NCBI GenBank assembly: GCA_944472135.2
Contig: OX235262.1
Coordinates: forward strand, 68,696,887-68,760,886
Reading direction: 5' to 3'
Source: Trichobilharzia regenti
Lineage: Eukaryota; Platyhelminthes; Trematoda; Strigeidida; Schistosomatidae
DNA: 64,000 nucleotides
Part shown: one piece after another, positions 1-10,139 of the stretch
Numbering within the stretch: position 1 is the stretch's first letter
How the letters are laid out: each line of letters starts with the position of its first letter
Program-made: the position numbers and the translations under genes
The notes under the pieces: model-generated
Seen by the model: the letters and a program-made list of their open reading frames with translations, nothing else
What the model was told of the DNA's origin: nothing
The model's database searches: none

Positions 1-860
1 AAAACCTGAAATAAGAATCACCATTAGATTAACACAATCCTTTAAGAAAGTGGTCGGGGAAAGTGGCGTTACTTCAGCACTGAACAAATCTCAGCATAAA
101 ATCGTTATAACCCACTAAATTGAAATCATCCAGAAAAATGTCAAAAATCTCAAAGAGCGTTTCAAATCAGAAACACTGTGTATGAATTAAAATACAAATT
201 GTCTGAATGAGAATGATAGGCAGAGATAATCTGACCTGGATTCAACAATCCACCTCCACTGACAAACTAACATAGTCGAACCAAATGTGATAAACATTTC
301 GATTATGTGAACAATAAATGGAAATTGTCGAGTTTGCTTGCACACTTAAAAATCGCTAGTGTTAAATCATCTGAGGCTACTCCGACTGTGATAGCCTCTT
401 CAGCAGGTGGCATCACTAATAACACTTTAGAATTCCAGTATGATCCTGAAGCCAGTGTTACATATGACACTTGGTTGATATGATACGAAGACAATTTCAA
501 AACAGATTTTACTAGCCAAGTTGACTCCTGGGAAGTGCGTCTCCAAATTCAAAAATTGGGTTCATCTCAGTTTGACCAATACCACAATATAATTAATTCT
601 GCTCCAAAACCCAAGTAATCACACGTTTGACGCCACACTCTAGAAAACAATTCCATGATCACTCATTCCTCTTTAATAAGTAAATCGTGAGTGAAAACGT
701 TGGCACATTTACTTAGTCAAAAAGATATCGCACCCTGATACTCAACATCCTTTTTGCTTAAAACGCAATCAGTTATGTTTTTTATCTTCTTATACTGCAT
801 TTTATTGCACTTTATTACTGTATGTTAACCTAGTCTCTTTCGTATGATTTTGAGGTTTTC
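1..860. other. AT-rich flank, nothing recognised
   Basis: No long reading frame, repeat head, ribozyme core or tRNA box was recognised here. The short open frames have no family resemblance and are AT-rich chance frames. It borders the Penelope-like element that starts near 866. Confidence 0.5.
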
Positions 861-867
861 GATAAGG

Positions 868-940
868 AAAAAATGGCCAAGTTTGCAGTTTAAAATGATA
901 TCATTCAACTTCATAGGTTCTCATCGGCTGCAAACTACCT
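868..940 (-). ncRNA. Hammerhead-like fold in 3' terminal repeat of Penelope 1
   Basis: On the minus strand GTTTGCAG (935-928) is followed by CCGATGAG (927-920), a short linker, GAA, the palindrome TGATATCA (904-897), and then CTGCAAAC (888-881). GTTTGCAG and CTGCAAAC form a perfect 8-bp stem I, and the palindrome serves as stem III. The core reads CCGATGA instead of CTGATGA, and stem II is only about 3 bp, so activity is doubtful. The same arrangement recurs at 3301-3360, 14893-14952 and 33875-33925. Confidence 0.55.
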
Positions 941-1074
941 GAAATTACAATGGTTATAAATAATAACAACAACATACTTCAATATTTGAATGGTAGTAGA
1001 GAAAATATTACAAAATTAACTCATCCGAATTTTGAACATTACAATTTTCAGTTTTCAAAAAAATGGATAGTGAA

Positions 1075-1125
1075 CAAAGAGTACTCTTTTCGATAACCTC
1101 TTCATCATCAGGCTCTGCAGTTATA
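1075..1125 (-). ncRNA. Second hammerhead-like motif in 3' UTR of Penelope 1
   Basis: On the minus strand CTGATGA (1111-1105) is followed by a roughly 13-nt segment, GAAA (1091-1088), the palindrome AAGAGTACTCTT, and GTTC. GAGC just upstream can pair with GTTC as a short stem I including a wobble pair. Stem II is poor in the standard register. The motif is shared with the related copy at 23563-23610, so it belongs to the element family. Confidence 0.4.
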
Positions 1126-1286
1126 CACACATTATAGTGAATGAATGAATTAGCGTTATGAACAACATTAATGTTTGAATAACATCGAATCAGTAATATT
1201 GATAGATTACAGCTCAATAGCATCAACATAAAATAAGCTGAATGTCAGAAGAATTAGGAAGGATAATATTACAAATTCATGAGTTT

Positions 1287-1510
1287 ATTTATTTTTTTTA
1301 ATTTTTTATTTACAGCTTGATTCCACACTGTATTTTTGGTACAAGTATGGAATTTTCAGCATGGATATCGGTAGCCCAAATTATGCAGGCCGACCATAGA
1401 TATCATGTGTGCGCCGGCGTGGGCTAGAACCCCGGACCATGTGCATAGTCGGCGAGAGTCCTAACCACTGTGCCATCGACGCACACAAATCCGTTCTCCG
1501 AGAGAGGCAC
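1287..1510 (-). mobile_element. SINE family B inserted in Penelope 1
   Basis: The tRNA-like head lies at about 1400-1488 on the minus strand with a box-B-like motif, followed by a body that recurs at 12942-13117, 29862-30038 and 59266-59445 (TCCACACTGTATTTTTGG, TTCAGCATGGATATCGGTAG). The insertion boundaries are visible because the paralogous Penelope copy at 23385-23400 runs uninterrupted through the same site. About 23 nt (1488-1510) between the head and the host element have no match in the other copies. Confidence 0.75.
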
Positions 1511-1518
1511 TATAGTCT

Positions 1519-1696
1519 CTACTGAAGGCTGGCCAGGGCAGTAGTAGAGGCTGGCTGGACTTGTTTCTTCTGAACACAGAGCACAGGTTGTTTGAGGCGA
1601 ATTGTAATAGCCTCTGGTGTTTGGAGCATGCAGTGCTTCGATGATTTCGGTAATTTATTAGGCACCCGATAGATTATAGAGAAGGATTCTTCCACT

Positions 1697-1732
<36 letters not shown>

Positions 1733-1905
1733 TTTGCACCACATCGTCCAATATCAAACTGATCATGATGGTTTTCACTACACCTTTGCTTAGCCATAGT
1801 GGGAGATGTTCTCGAGTGAGCAAGGAAAATCAAGTTCCTAGAGCAACGGCCAATATAACTCGCTCCACCATCAGCGCAGTTGAAGTAATAGATACAATTT
1901 GAAGT
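1519..1905 (-). pseudogene. GIY-YIG endonuclease remnant of Penelope 1
   Basis: On the minus strand from about 1905 the frame reads C-I-Y-Y-F-N-C-A-D-G-G-A-S-Y-I-G-R, the Cys-rich start and SYIGR core typical of Penelope-type GIY-YIG endonucleases. It continues into a C-terminal EAITIRLKQPVLCVQKK block, matching FAEAISIKRLKPDLCVQKE of the copy at 7852-8355. Between them lies a Gln-Pro-Ala-Ser tract encoded by a CCAG tetranucleotide. The usual arginine and EH motif region is altered. The endonuclease would nick target DNA; this copy is separated from its RT by stops. Confidence 0.8.
1697..1732. repeat. (CTGG)9 microsatellite within endonuclease frame
   Basis: Nine CTGG units, read as CCAG on the coding strand and translated as a Q-P-A-S repeat. 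The paralogue at 23181-23208 has seven CCAG units at the same place, so the tract pre-dates the split of the copies and has since changed in length. Confidence 0.9.
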
Positions 1906-2067
1906 GGCTAGTCTAGGTACTTCATCTTTCAGTCAAGGAATCACCATCGGCCGTGTAGAGAATAATACGTGTAGTTCAGCAGCATTAAAAATTCTTTGAA
2001 CTGATTTTCTTAATTTCTTCGCAACTATCGCCCATGAATTGTAGTCGTATATAAAGAGGCTTCTTTT

Positions 2068-2925
2068 TTACAGATAGTCCTTTTCCGTTTTCTTTGTCAT
2101 GTGGTTCTTGATAAATTTGTCGGGATAGCCATTTTCGATCAAAGTATCATATACAATGCTTAATTCATCTTCAATTACTTCTTCTGAGCATATAGCTCTA
2201 ACTCTGTGGCTGAGGGTCTTCACTAAATTTCTTTTGTACTTGATAGGAACGAAGCTGTGAAAATGTGTATATTGTCCTGTCCATGTGCTTTTTCTATGCA
2301 AATTTCTTTTTATGCTTCCATCTGGTTTTCTTGTAAGTAGGACATCCAGGAAGGCAATTCTGTCTTGGGATTCCTCTTCGCATGTAAATTTCATAGATGA
2401 ATGTACTTCATTGAATTCAGTAATTATTGTACTCCTATCAGAATCATTATCAAAAGGGATGAAGTTGTCATCCACAAACCGGCAATAAAATGAGAACTTA
2501 CTGATAAAGTTGTTCAAAGGTATATTTTCTAGCTTACTTAGAAAGAAATCAGCCAGATTCGGACCCAATGGGGAGCCCATCGCCACCCCGTCCACTTGTC
2601 TGTAAAGCATGCCGTTAAATTTGAAATTTACATCCATGATACATCTTAATATCAATTATTTTAGGATCTCAGTATGTATGCCAATGTTTATCGACAGCTT
2701 GTCCGCTTGTTCACCTATGTAATTAACTGTTTCTATTAGAGGTACATTTGTGAATAACGATGTTATGTCCAGAGATATCATGGTTTTGTCCATGATATTA
2801 ATATCTTTTATTTTGTCTACGAATTCAAGTACATCTTTGACGCTATATTTCACTATCTTCTCATGCAAAGGTTTGAGAATATTTACTAGCCATCTAGCTG
2901 GAGCATGGTAGGGCGAATTTCGCAT
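2068..2925 (-). pseudogene. Penelope-type reverse transcriptase, one in-frame stop
   Basis: Two abutting minus-strand frames in the same phase are separated by a single TAA at 2658-2656. The upstream part holds MISLDITSLFTNVPL (RT motif A region). The downstream part holds GVAMGSPLGPNLADFFLSKL (motif B), FYCRFVDDNF (catalytic FVDD, motif C), IAFLDVLLTR and STWTGQY, then the thumb-like FVPIKYKRNLVKTLSHR. These are the hallmarks of Penelope-like RTs. The N-terminal part of the protein is missing. It would copy RNA into DNA at a nicked target; the stop and truncation make this copy inactive. Confidence 0.88.
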
Positions 2926-2964
2926 ATCAAGTATTAGTCTTAATGGTACCCCATCGATTCACAT

Positions 2965-3185
2965 GCTTTCAAAATAGAAAAAGAGATGCGAATAGGGGAC
3001 AGAAAACAGGAAAATGTAATAAACACTGTTAGTTCCGAGGTTTACATAGCAACTCTAGAAGGTTATAGTTCTTAAGATTGAGTTGCTGTGTGAACTTCTA
3101 AGCTAACATTGTTTATCAGATTTTTTCTGTTTTCTGTCCTCTCTTCGTACCTATTTTTCTATTTCGAAAGTATATGAGTTGATGA
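2965..3185. repeat. Imperfect inverted repeat at 5' side of Penelope 1
   Basis: About 2970-3030 (TTTCAAAATAGAAAAAGAG .. GACAGAAAACAGGAAAA) is complementary to about 3115-3175 (TTTTTTCTGTTTTCTGTCC .. CTATTTTTCTATTTCGAAAG). A further pair, centred near 3065, comes from AACTCTAGAAGG..AGATTGAGTT. A related block recurs beside the Penelope fragment at 15080-15230, so it is part of the terminal repeat. Confidence 0.6.
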
Positions 3186-3297
3186 TAACTTAAACTAAAA
3201 ATTCTTATTTACATTTCAGACGAGTTAATTTTATAATATTTTCTCTACCATCATTCAAACATGCTATTGTTATAATTCATAACCATTGTAATTTCGA

Positions 3298-3362
3298 GTA
3301 GTTTGCAGTTGATGAGAGCCTGTGAAATAGAATGATGATATCATTTTATACTGCAAATTTGA
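3298..3362 (+). ncRNA. Hammerhead-like fold in opposite terminal repeat of Penelope 1
   Basis: GTTTGCAG (3301-3308), TTGATGAG (3309-3316), a short linker ending in GTGAAAT, an ATGATATCAT palindrome and CTGCAAA (3351-3357). Stem I is 7 bp. It lies on the plus strand, opposite to the copy at 868-940, because the terminal repeats are inverted. C3 of the core is T here, so an active ribozyme is unlikely. Confidence 0.5.
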
Positions 3363-3385
3363 TATTTCTTTATCGGAATTCATCA

Positions 3386-4880
3386 AGGGAAACGAATGTA
3401 TGAAATGTTAGGGTTTATATGCCCAACTGATTGAAAAGAAAAACAAACCATAAAACATGGACTCTTTTTAAACATCCACGTCATCTCTGTTCCAAGAATT
3501 TTCATCAATTTTTATCCTCTGTTATGACTTTCTCAAAGATGTAGCACCACATACTAATTTGGTGGTGTGATACAGACAATGTGTGCCAACGGAATATTAT
3601 TCTCACATATTCTCACAGTTCAATTCCACATTACCAACAGAATACGATATATTTATTTGAACATTATATTTGATGTTAGAGTCAGAATACATTTCCCACG
3701 GCTATATACTGCATTAACAACAAAATACGATGTATATGTGAACATTCTATTTCATGTTGTTTGATGTAAACCGAAATCACACGCTCAGTGATTGGTTAAA
3801 GAATGTTAACTATATGTATATCTAAACAGCGGTTAGATCAATAGAAAATATACCCTGGCTCCTGTATCTTGCCTTCTGTTGTTACACTAATAAAACTCAG
3901 TTTTACAAGTAGACCATATCTCATACAATCAGGAATTCACAACTACGAGAACCTCAAAGATATAGAGAATTTTTTATAACTATTTCACAAGTTGTTCTAT
4001 AGCTCTGATACATGGTTATCTCGTTTCTACTGCATATTTGCGTCATAATTTAAAAAGGCTGCAATAATCATTCAAAGTATTCAGATGGTTTCCTATAAAT
4101 AAAAGACCTATGAATCATTCTTTTTTACTTCCCTTAAAAATGATACAAGTTAACCAATGTGTCAGTCTGTTAGTTAGAAATTTTTTGTTTTTCTGAATAT
4201 ACTTATGGATAAAAATATTACCAAATATTTTGAAACAAAAGAATCTGATTGGCTTAGAATATTTCGAAGAATACGAAGTGTTCACGCTGATAAACTTAGG
4301 TAACAAAAAGTATCATTTTAGTCGTCTTGGTTATCATAGTGAAAATATAAAAAAAAATAAAACAACTATTACACACTTTTATATCCTTTTATAAGTTTTT
4401 TCCTTTGGACAAATATCCATCTTGAAATCCAGTTGAGCTACAGAATCTGGAAATCTATTTCATCCTAGCTTGGGACTTTTCAGTAGGGATGAAGAGCATG
4501 AAGCGTGTGTTATTACTTAGCCACCTGATTGGGTCTCAATTGCCTGTTGATTTACACTTCTTACAGTTTTATATGTGAATATCTGTCGTCACAACCGACT
4601 TTGTGAACAGATGTTCACTGCTTTCTGGATCCTAGTGATTAACTCAGTGATGTCACCTTCTAACGAAATCCAATTTCAGATCAACCGAATTCCTATAAAA
4701 TTAACAAGTGAAAAATAAATAAAAGTCACAAAATAAAACAAACGCAGTTCCACCTATGTAACTTAAAAACGACAACTAGTAATCATGACACAGTGAAGTG
4801 TCTAGCGTACACTATACAACCAGTTGAAATAATTTCTCTTTGGTCGTAATATCTGCCTCCTAGTGCACTGTCTTTTCTTT
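3386..4880. other. No gene; possible degenerate LTR-like segment at 3570-3930
   Basis: AT-rich. The segment 3570-3930 starts TGTGTGCCAAC and has AATAAA near 3889, which resembles an LTR, but no second copy or primer-binding site was found in the window. The rest shows no recognised element. Confidence 0.3.
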
Positions 4881-4886
4881 CAACAC

Positions 4887-4932
4887 CGGCTAGGATGCTC
4901 GCCGACCATGCACAAGGTCCGGGGGTCCGATG
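4887..4932 (+). mobile_element. Fragment of SINE family A head
   Basis: GGATGCTCGCCGACCATGCA and the following GGTCCGGGGGTCCGATG match the tRNA-like head of family A (full copies at 26246-26480 and 54372-54610). The body is absent. Confidence 0.5.
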
Positions 4933-5313
4933 TTTCTGTAAAGTGAACTGAATTTTCATAGCACAGTCCTTTTTCTGAAGAGATTAACGACGCTACACTT
5001 GTGTCCTGAATTCCCTAAATATTTAGAGATTTAACTCCTTTTCAGAACACTTAGAGTTTATTTGATTCCAAAGATGGATTTATCAAGACGCCTATCAGTA
5101 AAAATGATTTTGTTTCAAACTGGCATGATGACAAAAAAGCGTAATTGATGGAAAACATCTTTAGATTTCTTCTGACAACTCGTTCTGAAGCTTTAACTTT
5201 TTTCAAAGGATAAGTATATTTCAAATACTGATAGTGAGAGTTCAGTCGTTTTCTGTTTTTTATGTTCCACTCTGAATATCAGTGATTTTCATCGATTTTC
5301 TTACCCCTTACTT

Positions 5314-5315
<2 letters not shown>

Positions 5316-5365
<50 letters not shown>

Positions 5366-5366
5366 G
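5316..5366. repeat. (AAT)n microsatellite
   Basis: About 17 AAT units. Such tracts end several RTE copies in this window, but no RTE end was recognised directly before this one. Confidence 0.9.
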
Positions 5367-5518
5367 GTGATGACTGAAGGTAAAATGAAAATCCAGATAG
5401 TAGGAGGGCTATCCCGAGCAGCCTCATTATCACTTGTCAATATTTTGTTGAAGTCAATTTTCTTTTTTCCCATTGAATGACTGAGTTGAAATTGTCACCT
5501 TCCGTTGACATGTCAGCT

Positions 5519-5722
5519 CATACAGGATGTCAATCGCGAGTCTGAATAGCTCAGTGGTAACATCTCTGACTGCAGGTGGCAGTGGGTAACACGGGCTCGA
5601 ATCTCAGAAAAGACATGAGTTCCTTTGAGGTTGCTAATACGCCTTGCTGACTTGTGAGTGCCAGCTAGCACGAAACCTAGGTCGAGCAAGGCTTCCTGTG
5701 GCCGATTGCCTCCAATCATCTT
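5519..5722 (+). mobile_element. SINE family C, tRNA-headed
   Basis: The head contains box-A-like AATAGCTCAGTGGTAAC and box-B-like GGGCTCGAATCTC. The body holds GTGCCAGCTAGCACGAAACC and the end CCGATTGCCTCCAA. Other copies lie at 18869-18965, 37085-37465, 56698-57068 and 58388-58725. Confidence 0.75.
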
Positions 5723-5775
5723 ATACCAACTAGTATAGTTAGTTATAGTTTACAAAACCTTATTGTTAGACTACA

Positions 5776-5992
5776 AGATGACATCAGTTAGAGAACCACT
5801 GAAGATCAGGATATACAGCTATTTCGTCTTAGTCCAGCAGTACGCAAGCATGACTTCGCCTCTTATCGAACCCAGGATCTTCAGCTTACGAGTCAGCCCC
5901 GTTTACCACTCATTCACTGGGATGGAATCCGATGGCCCATGAATTTTAATCTCTGCCAATCAGTGATACCAGCTTATGATCCAACTTGAAAC
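5776..5992 (-). mobile_element. Family D SINE-like repeat, decayed single arm
   Basis: It starts with the reverse complement of the family end (ACATCAGTTAGAGAACCACT), followed by a decayed hammerhead segment (CAGCTATTTCGTCTTAG), a box-B-like TCGAACCCAGG, and the CACTGGGATGGAATCCGATG segment. It has diverged strongly from the best copy at 50145-50550. Confidence 0.6.
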
Positions 5993-6595
5993 CAGTCAAA
6001 CCCTTACAAACTATCAGTTTAAGAAAAATACAACTTTCTTTCCACTAAAGAACACTTTAACGAGATTATGTTTCTATATTAAGCAATAATATTTGTATTA
6101 GTATCAGTAGTACATTTCAATTATTTATCAACTTAAAGGTCTCATTTAGATTGTTTTATCAACTATATTCAAAAATTTTATGATTATTTTAATTTAATAC
6201 GAAACTTAAAGCGTGGGAGTTAGTAGTAATATTATCATGGAGCTGCTTATCTGTTGTCAATGTAGTCACACTATCTATTGTTATTATTATTATCACTACT
6301 ACTGGTACATAACCCAAAACTTATTTTATAGACGTGTGCGTAAATAAATACACATCAATGACGAACACGACAATAAATAGAGCCTTACAAAAGCTATGCT
6401 TTTTGCCTAAACAATAAACTTGACATGAATTTAGACGCCTACGAATCTGTTTGTACCAAACAATAAATTCAAATCTTTAATCTATTGAACACACGTTGCT
6501 GTAATCGTTCAATAATCAGTTGAAAGAAATCAAGATAAATAAATAAATAAATATAAATTTGTATATTAGATAAACATAATAATACCTCATTCAAC
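5993..6595. other. AT-rich spacer, no feature
   Basis: Nothing beyond short ATT/TAAA low-complexity runs. Confidence 0.5.
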
Positions 6596-7050
6596 AGCCG
6601 TATGACAAGTGATCCACACCAGAAAACTCAGCGAGGTTTTCGAAGTGAATACAGGAGTAAGACAAGGCTGCCTATTGTCACCGATGATATTCTTAATTGT
6701 GGTGGACTGGATTATGCGTCAGACTGTAAGTTGGAAGGGAGAAGACAGTAATACGTTGGACCGATGAAAAGAATCTAGAAGATCTGCATTTCACGGAAAA
6801 TGGAGATGGATCGGGTACACACTGAGGAGACCGCCGAATGACATTACGCACTAGGTCATTGTTCGAGATGAATCCGAATGGGAAACGAAGAATTGGGAGT
6901 TGGCCTGTGTGTGACACGGAGGAGTCGTGAGAGGAGGAAATAAGAGACTATGGGCAGTTGTGGCATCAGCTCAAAGGACCACAGAGATAAGGACAAAGTG
7001 GGGATGTGCTACTGAGGCCCTATTTTTGACTGGATCTAGTAAATAATACT
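6596..7050 (+). pseudogene. RTE-like non-LTR element, internally deleted (family E)
   Basis: The frame from 6609 reads KLSEVFEVNTGVRQGCLLSP followed by MIFLIVVDWIMRQ, an RT fingers/palm segment of RTE-type ORFs. After a stop at about 6768 the sequence jumps to the extreme C-terminal segment (K-W-R-W-I-G-Y-T-L-R-R), typical of the end of the same ORF. Everything between, including the FADD box, is missing. The 3' end carries the family E signature ending near GAGGCCCTATTTTTGACTGG. Confidence 0.75.
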
Positions 7051-7630
7051 GTCTCACTCAGTGATATATCCCATATCTTCAAGTATTGGTTTTGTAGGGA
7101 TTTAGTTTTGTTTCCACAGTGCGAAAGTTTTACACAAATATTAATTTGAGTACACTAGTTGTCGCAACCAAAGACAGTATGTGTTTGATTATGAAGTATG
7201 TTTGTTAATGTCACAAACGTCTAGCTAACGAGAGGTTCAAGATCTGGGTGGCATCAGAGTTCCGCAAATTCTATTTGGGTGACTGTAGCGGTTTAACAGA
7301 AACTAGCTGACTGTATTACACAGATAAAAGTGATGAATTTAGCAGAAATATTTGCACTGCTGTAGTGCGTCAGAATAAGCTGGTCTGTCAGAATTAAATA
7401 TTTATCACTTGTTACCTATACATTTAAGATATTAACTGGTGCATCAATTTTCCTAGTTCAATTCCAACCAATAACATCACAGAATGCTTCTGAAATGCAT
7501 TATTTCTTATTCAGTAATCTACTGGAGGATTTAGTAACACAAGTAGTGGTAAGGATGTTTGTACATACCAGGTTTCCACTATCTCGAAAAATGTGAGAAA
7601 TCTACTTTTCTAATTCAGACGAATTCCTCA
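7051..7630. other. Spacer with a small family D end fragment
   Basis: TATTGGTTTTGTAGGGATTT at about 7084-7103 matches the outer end of family D copies (compare about 9825-9846 and 31625-31647 in reverse). Otherwise no recognisable content. Confidence 0.4.
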
Positions 7631-7652
7631 GATATACTTTCATTAACAAAAG

Positions 7653-8355
7653 ATGTCGTTATTACGTCCAAATAGCTTTAAACGCGGACTAGTCAAGACT
7701 CTGTACTATAGAGCGAGGAGAATATGCTCTATAGAGAAACTAGAGGAAGAGTTTGAGTTCCTTGAAAAGATATTGAAGAGCAATGGGTACCCTCAAAGGT
7801 TCATCAACAAATATGGAAGACTTGAAGTCACAAATGTAAAAAAAAATCACAGTGGGTAAAAAGCCAATCTACATTCAGCTTGATTATAAAGGTGAAAACA
7901 TTGCAACAATGATCAACAGGAGGCTGAATAAATCACTAGCCATAGCCTATTCTGCAGCTAAGCTCGTCCTCGTATATCAAACAACTTGCTCTTTGGTGCA
8001 GTCAAAAATCGATAGGTATCCTTCTCATGTTAACAACTCCAACTGTATATACAAATTTACATGTATCTGCGGGAGCAGTTACATCGGAAGGACAGAAAGA
8101 AGGGTGTATCTACGATTTTCCGAACATGTACCAAAAAGCTTACATCTAAAGGGAACAAATGCTTTAAACAGTGCCATCGCCAGGCATCTCCTCGGCACGG
8201 GTTATGAGGTGGACGTCGAAAAGTCGTTCAAAATGATCAATGGGCAAAAGAGCTCAATTCTCCTTAAGTTTGCTGAAGCTATTTCCATCAAACGCCTGAA
8301 ACCTGATTTATGCGTCCAGAAAGAAGCGGTTATCAGTCTTTCTTTGCCATGGTAA
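7653..8355 (+). pseudogene. Penelope-like element 2: RT thumb and GIY-YIG endonuclease, frameshifted
   Basis: Frame 1 (7653-7859) reads SFKRGLVKTLYYRARRIC, the region after the RT palm. A frameshift near 7850 moves to frame 2 (7852-8355), which carries YIQLDYKGENIA, the Cys-rich CIYKFTCICGSSYIGRTERR (GIY-YIG core), SEH, NSAIARHLLGTGYEVD and FAEAISIKR, and ends DLCVQKEAV. This is the best-preserved endonuclease in the window. The RT palm with its catalytic aspartates is absent (5' truncation). Its 3' tail follows at 8356-8590. Confidence 0.88.
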
Positions 8356-8461
8356 CTGGATATTTTTATCTCTCTTTCATCTGAATGCGTAATGTTAAAA
8401 ATGAACTCTGTGCAAGTATGTTAAAATTGTTTTTGTAGATATATTTAATAATGTCTTTGGC

Positions 8462-8545
8462 CTGTAAGCAGCTGATGAGAAGGCAACGAAACAAAAGGTG
8501 GTACCACATTATTCTTCTAAAACTGTAGTACTTGCTTTGTTCAAA
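8462..8545 (+). ncRNA. Hammerhead-like motif in 3' tail of Penelope 2, core retained
   Basis: CTGATGA (8472-8478) and CGAAAC (8487-8492) keep the invariant core residues, unlike most copies here. They are followed by the palindrome GTGGTACCAC (8498-8507), a likely stem III. Upstream AAGCA (8466-8470) could pair with TGCTT near 8534-8538 as a short stem I. Stem II (GAAGGCAAC) is very short. The downstream sequence TTTGTTCAAATT is also found near 33955. Confidence 0.5.
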
Positions 8546-8692
8546 TTCATTGAGGAGAATAAATGTATGAAATCATACATCTATTATATAAAAGTGATCA
8601 ATCAAATAAGTACTACTTAAAAATCCGTCTTGATCTTCTCCATGACTGAAAATCACAACTGAATAAAACTCAGATTCAAGAATGATATTAAA

Positions 8693-9120
8693 AGAGAATG
8701 GCTTTATTGCATATCCCCCCTAACTGTAGCATGGCTGATTATATGACAGATCCCTTTCTGAAGTGGCGCCACCTACTTTATCTGTTGTATATTGTCGCAT
8801 TTCAATAAATAGGTCAAATATACTAGCATGATTTCATCAAAATCTAAAAATATACGTTTAACTTTTGAACACACAGCAGCCTTTAATCCATTACATACCA
8901 CAGATATCAGTATCAAGCCTAATTTTTTGACGAAAAGTGCAGCAAATGTAACGCAGTTCAAGACAATAATGCCGCCGATAATATGTACACCAGAAAACAT
9001 TTTTTTAAATGCCAAATTTCATTTAAAAGGCTTACACAAAAATAAAACTTATCATTAAACCACTATCGTAACGGACTATGATACTACAGTCAGTTGGGAT
9101 ATGCAATAAAGCCACTCTCT
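8693..9120. mobile_element. 428-bp element with 25-bp terminal inverted repeats
   Basis: The left end AGAGAATGGCTTTATTGCAT continues ATCCC (8693-8717). Its reverse complement is found at 9096-9120 with one mismatch. Just inside, CTGTAGCAT and CTGTAGTAT are also related. The interior encodes nothing recognisable on either strand. The layout resembles a non-autonomous DNA transposon or foldback element. No target duplication is obvious. Confidence 0.55.
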
Positions 9121-9297
9121 ATGGAATTTTTTTTAGAAAACGGAGGAAAAGCATAGAAGGTTATTATAGCATGCTGTGAAGAGAACAAAATTCTTTCAAG
9201 TAATGCATTACTGTTTATTAATTTACCCTAAAGATTCTACACAAGGAGTGAGTACTTTGCAATAGAACATGCTGAGAATTCTGCAATGTATATTAAA

Positions 9298-9846
9298 GGT
9301 TACAGGATTTCATCACAAGCTGACGTTGGTTGGAGAACAACTGGAGAACAAGGGGGTAGTGGAGAGCTGTTTCGTCCCAGTTTGTAACTCTTCAGAAGTA
9401 TGCACCCGCCGACCAGGGTTCGAAGCCAGGACCTTCTGGTACAAGACGACCTCATAGAACAATAAACTACTGGGACCCAATCCAATGGCTAGATCATGAC
9501 TTCCAGATTTTGCCAACTCATGACATAGGGCGGCCGCTAGCCAATGTCTTCGGTGACTATTTTTCCTCACACCCGACCTGCTGCACCCTACTGGTCACAA
9601 CTTTCCACTAGAAGCCAGATAACTACCTACCTGAATAGGGCCAGTCGCTAGTGAGCATCTCGCTGATATGCAAGTATTGGTCATGGGTTCGAACCCCGGT
9701 GTGAAAGTACTGATGAAGAGTCCCAACTGAGACAAAACATCTGTCCAGTACTCCCTACAGGTTTTCCAGTGGTCCTCTAACCAATGTCAGCTCATGATGA
9801 AATCCTGTAACCAATCAATCAAATCCCTACAAACAAATACTTGAGT
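9298..9846. mobile_element. Family D inverted dimer with two opposed hammerhead-like motifs
   Basis: The left arm (about 9298-9440) and right arm (about 9670-9846) are inverted copies. Each runs from the outer end (GGTTACAGGATTTCATCA), through the hammerhead-like segment, to a box-B-like GGTTCGAA. Left-arm core on the minus strand: CTGAAGAG .. ACAAACTGGGACGAAAC (about 9396-9366). Right-arm core: 9706-9754, with AGTACTG, ATGAAGA, GTCCC/GAGAC and the cleavage-type CTGTC followed by CAGTACT. Middle part: TGGTCACAACTTTCCACTAGAAGCC, shared with 18190-18618 and 31105-31647. Confidence 0.75.
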
Positions 9847-10135
9847 ATATTAAAGGATGTTTCAAAATAAATTTATTACTATTATATTATTATATATGAA
9901 TAAGATTGCGAAATACTGAGAAATTTATTTAAATGAAATAGAAACAAAGCAGTATATCCAAGTGACCAATAAAACAAAATATTTAAATAACTAGCTATTC
10001 TTTGCTAACTTATATAAACTCACTGGACAGCAAAAATAAATCAATAATTTTGAAAGAATAGAAAACACGCCAATAACAAAGTAAAACAATATAAATATAT
10101 AAATTAACTAAGAGATAGTATGTCAGTCTAAGGTA
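9847..10135. other. AT-rich spacer
   Basis: No recognised element. Confidence 0.4.
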
Positions 10136-10139
10136 AGTA

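Larger units (their letters stand above)
866..3385 (-). mobile_element. Penelope-like retroelement 1, with inverted terminal repeats
   Basis: Read on the minus strand the element runs from a terminal repeat (about 3200-3385), through a reverse transcriptase (2925-2068) and GIY-YIG endonuclease (1905-1519), to a 3' region and a second terminal repeat (about 1030-866). The two terminal repeats are inverted copies of each other: both hold the TTAATTTT..TAATATTTTCTCTACC block and a hammerhead-like fold. Penelope-like elements are known for RT plus GIY-YIG, for variable direct or inverted terminal repeats, and for hammerhead motifs. The copy is dead: it has an in-frame stop in the RT, no intact ORF, and a SINE in its 3' region. 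Confidence 0.85.

Noticed and set aside
2285..2488. 67-codon plus-strand frame
   Set aside because: Antisense shadow of the Penelope RT.
8773..9058. Overlapping frames on both strands inside the 428-bp inverted-repeat element
   Set aside because: No recognisable transposase or other domain; considered chance frames.
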